Origin: Aromatoleum petrolei
GTDB lineage: Bacteria > Pseudomonadota > Gammaproteobacteria > Burkholderiales > Rhodocyclaceae
Length of the DNA: 64,000 bases
NCBI RefSeq assembly: GCF_017894385.1
Contig: NZ_CP059560.1
Coordinates: 1,116,001-1,180,000, forward strand
Reading direction: 5' to 3'
This document shows, in pieces, positions 32,279 to 38,989 of the stretch. Below the pieces are notes generated by a model that was not told where the DNA came from, made no database searches, and saw only the letters and a program-made list of their open reading frames with translations. A program made the translations under genes and the position numbers. Position 1 is the stretch's first letter; every line of letters starts with the position of its first letter.

Positions 32279-32758
32279 TTAATTCTGGCCGCTGCGTGGA
32301 GCCTGGCGATTCACCGAATAGAGAAGGGTCGTCGGCTGCAACAAGGCGTCGAAATTGACCGGTTCGCGGGCAGGACGGACGACGAGCAGGGCCTTGATCG
32401 AAAAATACAGCGCATTGACCGAGCGGCGATCAAGCTCGATCCGGACTTCGACATCCCGCAACCGCGGCTCGTGACGGGCGATCGCCGTCTCGATCGACTG
32501 GCAGATGGCCGCGCGATCACGCGGATTGTTCAGGCTCATGGCCGCGAAATCCCTCAGCCCGTACGTGAGCGGCGATCTGGCCGCTTCGGGGTGGTACAGG
32601 GCCAGAGATTCATCCACGGTCGTGCGCGCATTGAGAAGGGCTTCAAGATCTCGGGCAACCGAGTCCTTCAGCTGCTCGAGCGACAGCACGGGCCGGGCGG
32701 GGCCGGCAGGGCTGTCGTCGAACAGCTTGTCGAAGAAGGTGGGTTCGAACCCTTTCAT
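32279..32758 (-). CDS. tssE: T6SS baseplate protein TssE (gp25-like)
   Basis: A 159-residue protein of the gp25/lysozyme-like family that helps start sheath polymerisation at the baseplate. Features are LFDKL-type N-terminus (TFFDKLFDD), LKDSVARDLEALLNARTTVD, YGLRDFAAMSLNN and the conserved EPRLRDVEVRIELD strand, with the Glu-Pro-Arg (EPR) motif of the family. It is 1 bp upstream of tssF and 52 bp after hcp. Confidence 0.94.
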   Translation of the reverse strand: MKGFEPTFFDKLFDDSPAGPARPVLSLEQLKDSVARDLEALLNARTTVDESLALYHPEAARSPLTYGLRDFAAMSLNNPRDRAAICQSIETAIARHEPRLRDVEVRIELDRRSVNALYFSIKALLVVRPAREPVNFDALLQPTTLLYSVNRQAPRSGQN

Positions 32759-32770
32759 GATGACGGCGCA

Positions 32771-32789
32771 GCCCGGGCAGCCCCCGGGC
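32771..32789 (-). other. GC-rich hairpin between hcp and tssE
   Basis: GCCCGGG (32771-32777) pairs with CCCGGGC (32783-32789) around 5 nt, just after the hcp stop. There is no T-tract. It could stabilise the hcp end of the transcript or reduce read-through, which would fit the high Hcp demand, but it may be chance in GC-rich DNA. Confidence 0.35.
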
Positions 32790-32810
32790 CGCCCGCACGT
32801 TCCTGACGGT

Positions 32811-33347
32811 TCAGGTGAGGCTTGGAGCGTTCTTCGCGAGGTTCCAGGCGCCCTGGATGTTCACCTTGCCCGACTTGTTGCCGTCGATATTGAGCTCATC
32901 GTAGGTCCACTTCACCGCCGAATACTTCAGCGCGAAGGTTTCGGTCGGAATGCCCTCGCTCGACACCGACGGCGACACCGAAGAAATCAGCACGTTCTTG
33001 AGTTCCACCTTCAGGTACTGGTGCCGGTTCTGCGTGCCGCTCGGATTACCGGTCGTGTTCTTGCCGCCGAACGCACGGTAGAAGTAGACGATGGCATCGT
33101 TGATGATGAGCCCGGAGGAGCAGGCCTGGTAAAGCTTGGGGCTGGCTCCGTCGATATCCTTCACGAAGATCATCTCGCCGTGTTCGCAGCGCTCGGCCGT
33201 GTGCCCGCCGGCGCTGGACGCGGTGGCGGATTTCGGCTGGCGGATGGTGTGCGACCACGAGTACACCTCGACCTGGTCCTTGTGCTTGGTGTCGCGCGAG
33301 TCGCCCTTGAGGTCGCTACCCTTGAATTCGATATAGATATCCTTCAT
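32811..33347 (-). CDS. hcp: T6SS inner-tube protein Hcp (TssD)
   Basis: Encodes 178 residues; hexameric rings stack to form the tube inside the sheath and also act as chaperone for some effectors. The start at 33347 (MKDIYIEFKGSDLKGDSRD) is chosen because GAAGG lies just upstream and relatives begin here; a longer frame to 33377 exists. The family features are QVEVYSWSHTIRQPKSATAS, GGHTAERCEHGEMIFVKDID and KVELKNVLISSVSPSVSSEG. The extended loop YRAFGGKNTTGNPSGTQNRH makes it slightly longer than usual. It sits between tssC and tssE. Confidence 0.96.
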   Translation of the reverse strand: MKDIYIEFKGSDLKGDSRDTKHKDQVEVYSWSHTIRQPKSATASSAGGHTAERCEHGEMIFVKDIDGASPKLYQACSSGLIINDAIVYFYRAFGGKNTTGNPSGTQNRHQYLKVELKNVLISSVSPSVSSEGIPTETFALKYSAVKWTYDELNIDGNKSGKVNIQGAWNLAKNAPSLT

Positions 33348-33377
33348 TGCCTTCAGATCCTTGAATGAGCCGAACAA

Positions 33378-34865
33378 TCAGGCCTTGCCGGACTGCGGCA
33401 GTTCGGCGACCAGCCGCAGCGAAACGGAGAGCTCGTCGAGCTGGAAATGGGGACGGATGAACGAGACCGCGCGATAGACACCGGGGCGCCCGGGCACTTC
33501 ATCGACCTCGATGGAGGCTTCGCGCAGGGGAAACTGCGCCTTGGTTTCCTGCGACGCCGTGTCGTCGGCAGTGACGTACTGGTCTATCCACCGCTGCAGG
33601 TACATCTCGACGTTGGCGGCACTGGCGAAGCTGCCAATCTTGTCGCGCATCATCGCCTTCATGTAATGCGCGATGCGGCACACGGCAAAGATGTACTGCA
33701 ACTGCGCCGAGAGCGAGGCGTTGGCGTTGCCCGCATCCGTGTCGTAACGGCGGGCCTTCTGCGTCGATTGCGCACCGAAGAACGCCGCATAGTCGGTATT
33801 CTTGCAGTGGACGAGCGGGATGAAGCCAAGATCGCTGAGTTCCTTCTCCCGCCGGTCGGTGATCGCGACCTCCGTCGGGCACTTCAGCGCCACCTCGCCT
33901 TCACCGGTGCGGAAGGTGTGCGCCGGCAGATCCTCGACCAGCCCGCCCCCCTCCACGCCGCGGATCGCCGCGCACCACCCATGATTTTCGAAAGCATTGG
34001 TGAGACGCGCCCCAAAGGCATAGGCGGCGTTGCACCACAGGTACTTCGAGTGATCGGCGCCGTCGACGTCCTCGACGAAGTTGAATCCCTCGGTCGTGGT
34101 TCCGTCGATCGGGTTATACGGCAGGCGGCCGAGGAAACGCGGCAGCGTGAGACCAACGTAGCGTGCATCCTCCGAGTCGCGATAGGATTTCCACTTCGCG
34201 TACTCCACGGTGTCAAACACCTTTGACAGGTCCCGCGGCCGGCTCAGCTCGACGTAGGACTCGAGACCGAACAGCTCGGGCGAGGCCGCGGTGATGAAAG
34301 GCGCGTGTGCCGCAGCGGCAACGTGCGACATCTGTTCGAGCAGGTAGAGGTCTTCCGGCTGGCGCGTCATCTCGTACTGGCCAAGCAGGACACCGAAGGG
34401 CGAGCCGCCGAAGGTACCGAACTCCTCCTCGTACACCTTCCGGAAGAGCGCGCTCTGATCGAACTCGATCGCGGTCTTGAAATCCTTGACGAGATCGCGC
34501 TTGGTCGCGTTCATCATCTTGATTTTCAGCTGGGTGCCGGTCGAGGTCTGGCGGCAGAGGTAATGCAGGCCGGTCCAGGCACTCTCCAGCGCCTGGAACT
34601 GGACGGCATGCATCACCTCGCTGAGCTGGGCCGAGATGAGCCGGTCCAGGTCGGCCAGCCTGGCGTCGAGCGACGCCGAGAGGTTCTCGGACACGACGAC
34701 CTCGCCGTCGAGGACCTGCCTGGCCAACTCGCCGATGATGTCGCGCGCATGGCTGCGCTCCGATTCCGAGCGGGCGACGCGGCTCTCCTCGATGATGCGC
34801 TCCAGGAGCGGGAGCTCGCTCCCGACCACATCCGGATTGGCAGACGACTGCGGCATCGCGCTCAT
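33378..34865 (-). CDS. tssC: T6SS contractile sheath large subunit TssC
   Basis: A 495-residue protein (EvpB/VipB family) that forms the contractile sheath with TssB. Conserved blocks include SAWTGLHYLCRQTSTGTQLK, RDLVKDFKTAIEFDQSALFR, YEEEFGTFGGSPFGVLLGQY, GLTLPRFLGRLPYNPIDGTT and the C-terminal sheath interface strands (VYRAVSFIRPHFQLDELSVS). Length is normal (about 490-500). It overlaps tssB by 4 nt (ATGA) and is followed after 30 bp by hcp. Confidence 0.97.
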   Translation of the reverse strand: MSAMPQSSANPDVVGSELPLLERIIEESRVARSESERSHARDIIGELARQVLDGEVVVSENLSASLDARLADLDRLISAQLSEVMHAVQFQALESAWTGLHYLCRQTSTGTQLKIKMMNATKRDLVKDFKTAIEFDQSALFRKVYEEEFGTFGGSPFGVLLGQYEMTRQPEDLYLLEQMSHVAAAAHAPFITAASPELFGLESYVELSRPRDLSKVFDTVEYAKWKSYRDSEDARYVGLTLPRFLGRLPYNPIDGTTTEGFNFVEDVDGADHSKYLWCNAAYAFGARLTNAFENHGWCAAIRGVEGGGLVEDLPAHTFRTGEGEVALKCPTEVAITDRREKELSDLGFIPLVHCKNTDYAAFFGAQSTQKARRYDTDAGNANASLSAQLQYIFAVCRIAHYMKAMMRDKIGSFASAANVEMYLQRWIDQYVTADDTASQETKAQFPLREASIEVDEVPGRPGVYRAVSFIRPHFQLDELSVSLRLVAELPQSGKA

Positions 34866-35383
34866 CGTTCGCCCCCCGCATCACCGGAGGGGGCCGCGGC
34901 ACCGATGGAGCGCAGCTTCTCGGTGTTGCCGAGCACGTCGCTCAGCAGGTCATCGAGTTTCTCGTTTCCCGCGAGCTTGTTGCGAAGTTCCGCGAGCCTC
35001 GCACGTGCTTCCAGCAATTTGCGCAGCGGCTCGACCTGGCGCGCGACCGACTCGGGGCGAAAATCCTCGAAACTGCGGAAGGTGAGATCCACGGCAAGCT
35101 CGCCGCCTTGCTCGGACAGACGGTTCTTGACACGAAATGCGGCACGCGGGGCGAGCGCGTCCATCACGTCGTCGAAATTGTCGCCGTCGATCCCGACGAA
35201 CTTCCGGTCGCGCAGTTTTGCCTCGCCGCCTTCGCTTTGCCCGGCAAAGTCCCCGAGTACCCCCACCACGAAGGGCAGCTCCTTCTGCTCGACGGCGTCA
35301 CCCTTTTCCACGTCGTAGGTAAGCTGCACACGCGGCGGCCTGACCTTCTGCAGACGCTTCTGAATACTTTCCTTCCTGGACAC
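34862..35383 (-). CDS. tssB: T6SS contractile sheath small subunit TssB
   Basis: A 173-residue partner of TssC (VipA family). The GTG start at 35383 follows AGGAGG with 6-nt spacing and gives MSRKESIQKRLQKVRPPRVQ, the family N-terminus. Other hallmarks are LPFVVGVLGDFAGQS, DRKFVGIDGDNFDDVMDALA and LTFRSFEDFRPESVARQV. The C-terminal helix carries the ClpV contact region in some species. A much longer open frame exists upstream but is a shadow of the lipoprotein gene. Confidence 0.96.
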   Translation of the reverse strand: MSRKESIQKRLQKVRPPRVQLTYDVEKGDAVEQKELPFVVGVLGDFAGQSEGGEAKLRDRKFVGIDGDNFDDVMDALAPRAAFRVKNRLSEQGGELAVDLTFRSFEDFRPESVARQVEPLRKLLEARARLAELRNKLAGNEKLDDLLSDVLGNTEKLRSIGAAAPSGDAGGER

Positions 35384-35436
35384 AATAGCCTCCTGGCAAG
35401 TCACCGGCGCACCGTGCGCCGCACCGTCCGCGCCTC

Positions 35437-36093
35437 TTACTTCAGCGCACCGAACGGCCCGGAACCGTTTGCTGCAGTCGCTGCCGGCCCCTGCCCGGCG
35501 CTGGCTGCGGGCAAGGTCTTTTTCACGCGCGCCTTCGGCTTGGCCTTCGCCTTCTGCTTCAGATTCCTCTCGCGTTCCTCCTCCAGCCGGCGCGCCTCGA
35601 GCTCTTCGGGCGAGGGCGGGGGAATGAGCACCGACTCGCCCAGCGATTCGCGCATGACCTTGGCCAGCGCAACCGCATCGCCGCGTGCAGAACCCGTCAT
35701 CTCGGTGTCGTTGCGCAGATCGGCCAGGGATTCGGTCGCCACGCGCAGTCCGCTCACGGCACGCACGCTCTTGGCCACGCGATCTGCAGGATCGCGCTGC
35801 AGCACCTCTCCCGCCGCGACGATCGCTTCGCCGTACTTGCCTCCGTCGAACTGAATCCGCGCGATGCGCACCCACGGTTCCTTCGACTCCGGACCGAGTT
35901 CGGCCGCCTTCGACAGCAACCCCACCGCCTCGTCCCGCTTGCTCTCCCCAAGCAGCTGATCGACCTGCGCAGTGGTCGTCTTCAGGTACTGGGAGTAGTC
36001 GTCCTGGGACATTTTCTGCGGCGTCGATGCGCAGCCCGTCACAAGCACAGCCATCGCCAGAACCACTGCCTTTCCTCGAATTCCGATCTTCAT
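35437..36093 (-). CDS. T6SS-associated TPR lipoprotein
   Basis: Encodes 218 residues with the start at 36093 (MKIGIRGKAVVLAMAVLVTG). The lipobox LVTGCAS predicts acylation of the cysteine near residue 21, so the protein is membrane-anchored. Residues about 35-110 form one or two tetratricopeptide repeats (LLGESKRDEAVGLLSKAAEL and WVRIARIQFDGGKYGEAIVA). The C-terminal third is a Pro/Lys/Ala-rich low-complexity tail. Similar lipoproteins are found at the head of tssB operons in some betaproteobacterial T6SS loci; their role in the machine is not settled. It is the first gene of the leftward operon. Confidence 0.82.
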   Translation of the reverse strand: MKIGIRGKAVVLAMAVLVTGCASTPQKMSQDDYSQYLKTTTAQVDQLLGESKRDEAVGLLSKAAELGPESKEPWVRIARIQFDGGKYGEAIVAAGEVLQRDPADRVAKSVRAVSGLRVATESLADLRNDTEMTGSARGDAVALAKVMRESLGESVLIPPPSPEELEARRLEEERERNLKQKAKAKPKARVKKTLPAASAGQGPAATAANGSGPFGALK

Positions 36094-36147
36094 TGCCAAC
36101 CCCGAATCAATGATTTGTCATACCGACATTGCGCCGAAAAGCCCGGC

Positions 36148-36177
36148 ATAGTACATTTGCATCGAAACAAAATGCAA
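36148..36177 (-). promoter_or_regulatory. sigma-70-type promoter of the leftward T6SS operon
   Basis: On the minus strand TTGCAT (36177-36172), 18 bp, then TACTAT (36153-36148). It would start transcription about 45 nt before the lipoprotein gene. The 100-bp divergent gap with tssJ is AT-rich compared with its surroundings. I saw no sigma-54 element with correct spacing here. Confidence 0.5.
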
Positions 36178-36196
36178 TCTTTTGGCATTCTTTTTT

Positions 36197-36853
36197 ATGC
36201 TATATGCGTCTTCGACGCCGCCAGACAGCGAATCCACGCGATTCTTGAGCCCACCCATACGTACCGCACTGATCGCTACGGTGCTTTCCATGGCGGCCGG
36301 CTGCTCGACCGTGTCGGCGCTACAACTCGCGGGAACCGTGGCGGGCGTTGCATTGGAAGCAGCCGGACTGAAGAAGGCCGACGAACGGCCCGCCGCCGAG
36401 GCGGCACATCCGCTCGCCATGACCCTAGCGACCGGCCCTGCGACCAACGCCACGCGGAAGGGTGACGCGCTCGCACTCGTCGTGCGCATCTACCAGTTGC
36501 GCAGCAACACGGCCTTCGCCCGCCTCACCTATGCACAGGCCAGCACGCCCGAAGCCGAGCGCGACATGCTTCAGGATGATCTGGTGACGGTGCGCGAGCT
36601 GACCTTGCTGCCGGGCAAGGTCTACCGGTTCGAGGAGCAGGTACCCGAGCACGTGAAGGTCATTGGCGTCACGGCACAGTTCCACCGCCCTGCCGCAAAT
36701 CGCTGGAAACTGGCCTTCGATCGCGAGGCTTCGCAGGAGACCGGCATCGCGGTCGCCTTCCACGCCTGCGCAATGACGACCGGCACCGGCGAACTCGCCC
36801 AACCCGCAACAGCAGCCTCCGCCCGTTCGCTGTCGGGCGTCCGCTGTACCTGA
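36197..36853 (+). CDS. tssJ: T6SS outer-membrane lipoprotein TssJ
   Basis: A lipoprotein of the trans-envelope TssJLM complex. The lipobox is MAAGCS, with the acylated Cys preceded by a hydrophobic stretch TALIATVLSMAAG. The mature domain has the TssJ transthyretin-like fold features: ALALVVRIYQLRSNTAFARL, DMLQDDLVTVRELTLLPGKV and VIGVTAQFHRP. The start is uncertain: ATG at 36197 gives 218 residues, TTG at 36182 or TTG at 36245 are also in frame, and the last would give the most usual signal peptide. It is the first gene of the rightward operon; tssK follows after 20 bp. Confidence 0.9.
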   Translation: MLYASSTPPDSESTRFLSPPIRTALIATVLSMAAGCSTVSALQLAGTVAGVALEAAGLKKADERPAAEAAHPLAMTLATGPATNATRKGDALALVVRIYQLRSNTAFARLTYAQASTPEAERDMLQDDLVTVRELTLLPGKVYRFEEQVPEHVKVIGVTAQFHRPAANRWKLAFDREASQETGIAVAFHACAMTTGTGELAQPATAASARSLSGVRCT

Positions 36854-36873
36854 CCAAGGAAGCGCACAACACC

Positions 36874-38217
36874 GTGACACCCCCCAAGATCCTTTGGGGC
36901 GAAGGACTCTTCCTTCGCCCGCAGCACTTTCAGCAGCAGGATGCGCGTCACGAGACGGGTATCCGCAGGGCCATGCTCACCGCGGAACCGTTCGCCTGGG
37001 GCGTGCGCGCGCTCGAACTGGATCGTGACGCGCTGGCGAATGGGTCCTTGCGCATCGACCGACTCGACGTGGTCCTGCCCGACGGAGATATCTATCTAGC
37101 ACCGGGCGAAGACCGCCTGCCGCCGCCTCTTGCACTGGATCAGCTCGACTGGGGTGCAGGACAGGTCGATCTCCACTTGGCGCTCCACCACCTGCGCGAC
37201 TTCGGCAACAACTACGACGCGGGCGAAAGCAATCCAGGCGGCTGCCGGTATGTCCTCGATACCTGCCAAGTGCCCGACCTGTTCACCGACGCGATCGAGG
37301 CGGAGATCGGCGTGCTGCGCAAGCAGGCGCGCCTGATCGCAGGCACACAGGCACCCGATCAATACCTGACGCTTCCACTCGTTCGCCTTCGCAAGACCAC
37401 CACCAACGGTTACGAGATCGACCCGGGTTTCATCGCGCCGAGCCTGCGCGTGGACGGCTCCCCTGCCCTGCACCTGATGCTGCGGCGCCTGCTCGATTCA
37501 CTCCAGGCAAAGGTCGATGCCCTGTACGGCTTCCACCGTGAGCCGTCGAAGAACGTCATCGAGTTCCGCTCCGGCGACATCGCATCCTTCTGGCTGCTGC
37601 ATACTGCGAGCAGCGCCTTCGCGGCACTCGCGCACATCCACAGGAATCCGTCGCTCCATCCCGAGCGTCTGTACCAGGAGCTGCTGCGCCTCGCGGGCGG
37701 GCTGATGACCTTCTCGAAGACGCACACGCTTGCCGACCTGCCCGCCTACGAGCATGCACGGCCTTCCTCATGCTTCGCGAAGATCGACGGGATACTGCGC
37801 AATCTGCTGGAGACCGTGATCTCGACGCGCTATTTCGCGATCAGCCTCGACGAGCAGAAACCGTCGTTCCATCTGGGTCGCGTCGATTCGGACAAGATCA
37901 CGCAGGACACCCGCTTCTTCCTCGCCGTATCCGCAACGCTGCCTCTGTCGGAGATCATCGAGTCGGTGCCCGCACGCTTCAAGGCCGGCGCGCCCGACGA
38001 CGTCGACAAGCTGGTGCTGTCCGCCATGGGGGGCGTGCCGCTTACGCATTGCGCCCAGGTTCCACCCGCCATCCCGGTGCGCCCAGGGGCCTGCTACTTC
38101 AGCCTCGACCCCCACGGCCCGCTGTACGAACGCATGCTCAAGGCTCGCAGCATCACGATATACACGCCCGCCGGCTACCCCGAACTCAAGCTCGAGCTCA
38201 TTGCAGTCAACTCATGA
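36874..38217 (+). CDS. tssK: T6SS baseplate-membrane connector TssK
   Basis: A 447-residue trimeric protein linking the baseplate to the membrane complex, with a phage receptor-binding-protein-like build. The GTG start at 36874 gives ILWGEGLFLRPQHFQQQD, the family signature, near residues 5-22. Other conserved parts are LTLPLVRLRKTTTNGYEIDP and KFEIDP-type palm strands. The C-terminal domain contacting TssL/TssM is present. Length is typical (about 445). It overlaps tssL by 4 nt (ATGA). Confidence 0.96.
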   Translation: MTPPKILWGEGLFLRPQHFQQQDARHETGIRRAMLTAEPFAWGVRALELDRDALANGSLRIDRLDVVLPDGDIYLAPGEDRLPPPLALDQLDWGAGQVDLHLALHHLRDFGNNYDAGESNPGGCRYVLDTCQVPDLFTDAIEAEIGVLRKQARLIAGTQAPDQYLTLPLVRLRKTTTNGYEIDPGFIAPSLRVDGSPALHLMLRRLLDSLQAKVDALYGFHREPSKNVIEFRSGDIASFWLLHTASSAFAALAHIHRNPSLHPERLYQELLRLAGGLMTFSKTHTLADLPAYEHARPSSCFAKIDGILRNLLETVISTRYFAISLDEQKPSFHLGRVDSDKITQDTRFFLAVSATLPLSEIIESVPARFKAGAPDDVDKLVLSAMGGVPLTHCAQVPPAIPVRPGACYFSLDPHGPLYERMLKARSITIYTPAGYPELKLELIAVNS

Positions 38218-38984
38218 ACGCGAATCCGTCGATCTTTGCCGAGATTGCACCCCTGTCGGGGCCGCACTCGACTTCCGCCACCAGGACCACGCTTGCAGAC
38301 CTGTTGTACGAAGGGTTCTACATGGTGTTCCTGCTCAAGAACAACAAGACGCCCCGCGATGCCCGGGAATTTTCCGACAGCGTCACGGCCTTCCTCGGGG
38401 ATTTCGAGCGCCAGGCAAGGAAACAGGGCTTCGCACCCGAGGATATCTTCGATGCGAAGTACGCCTTCTGCGCAACCGTCGACGAGGCGATCCTGTCCTC
38501 GCGCCTTTCCATCCGCGACGACTGGGAACGCCGTCCGCTGCAGCTGAGTCTTTTCGGCGACCAGCTCGCAGGCGAATACTTCTTCGACAAGCTCGGCGCG
38601 GCTCGCGACGCCGGTGCGCGGCGGATACAGGCCCTGGAAGTGTTTCACATGTGCCTGCTCCTCGGCTTCCGCGGCAAGTACCTGCTCGAAGGCCCCGAGA
38701 AGCTCGCTTACCTGACGGCCCGCCTCGGCGAGCAGATCGCCCACATTAAGGGCCGCAAGGCGAGTTTCGCCCCCCACGGCGCCCGCCCCGACAGCATCGT
38801 GCATGAACTGCGGCGCAGCCTCCCCGCGTGGGTCACCGTCGCGGTGGTGGCACTGAGCGCGCTGGTCGCGTACACGGGTATCCGCGCCCACCTTGCCCAC
38901 GAAACGCAGGAGACACTCGCCGAATATCGCGACATCATCAAGCTTGCCGCGAAGCGTCCCCACATCACCATCACACTGCCCTGA
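38214..38984 (+). CDS. tssL: T6SS inner-membrane protein TssL (DotU family)
   Basis: A 256-residue protein with a cytoplasmic DotU domain and one C-terminal transmembrane helix (AWVTVAVVALSALVAYTGI, about residues 204-222). Family features are LLYEGFYMVFLLKNN, KYAFCATVDEAILSS, LSLFGDQLAGEYFFDKL and EVFHMCLLLGFRGKYL. It ends shortly after the membrane helix, so it is the short form without an OmpA-like peptidoglycan-binding domain. Its usual neighbour tssM is not downstream; vgrG follows at once. TssM must therefore be encoded elsewhere if the system works. Confidence 0.95.
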   Translation: MNANPSIFAEIAPLSGPHSTSATRTTLADLLYEGFYMVFLLKNNKTPRDAREFSDSVTAFLGDFERQARKQGFAPEDIFDAKYAFCATVDEAILSSRLSIRDDWERRPLQLSLFGDQLAGEYFFDKLGAARDAGARRIQALEVFHMCLLLGFRGKYLLEGPEKLAYLTARLGEQIAHIKGRKASFAPHGARPDSIVHELRRSLPAWVTVAVVALSALVAYTGIRAHLAHETQETLAEYRDIIKLAAKRPHITITLP

Positions 38985-38989
38985 ACGCG

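Noticed and set aside
36100..36196. Sigma-54 promoter between the divergent T6SS operons
   Set aside because: GGCAT...TTGC and TGGCA...TGC pairs occur, but the GG-GC distance is wrong by two or three bases in each case.
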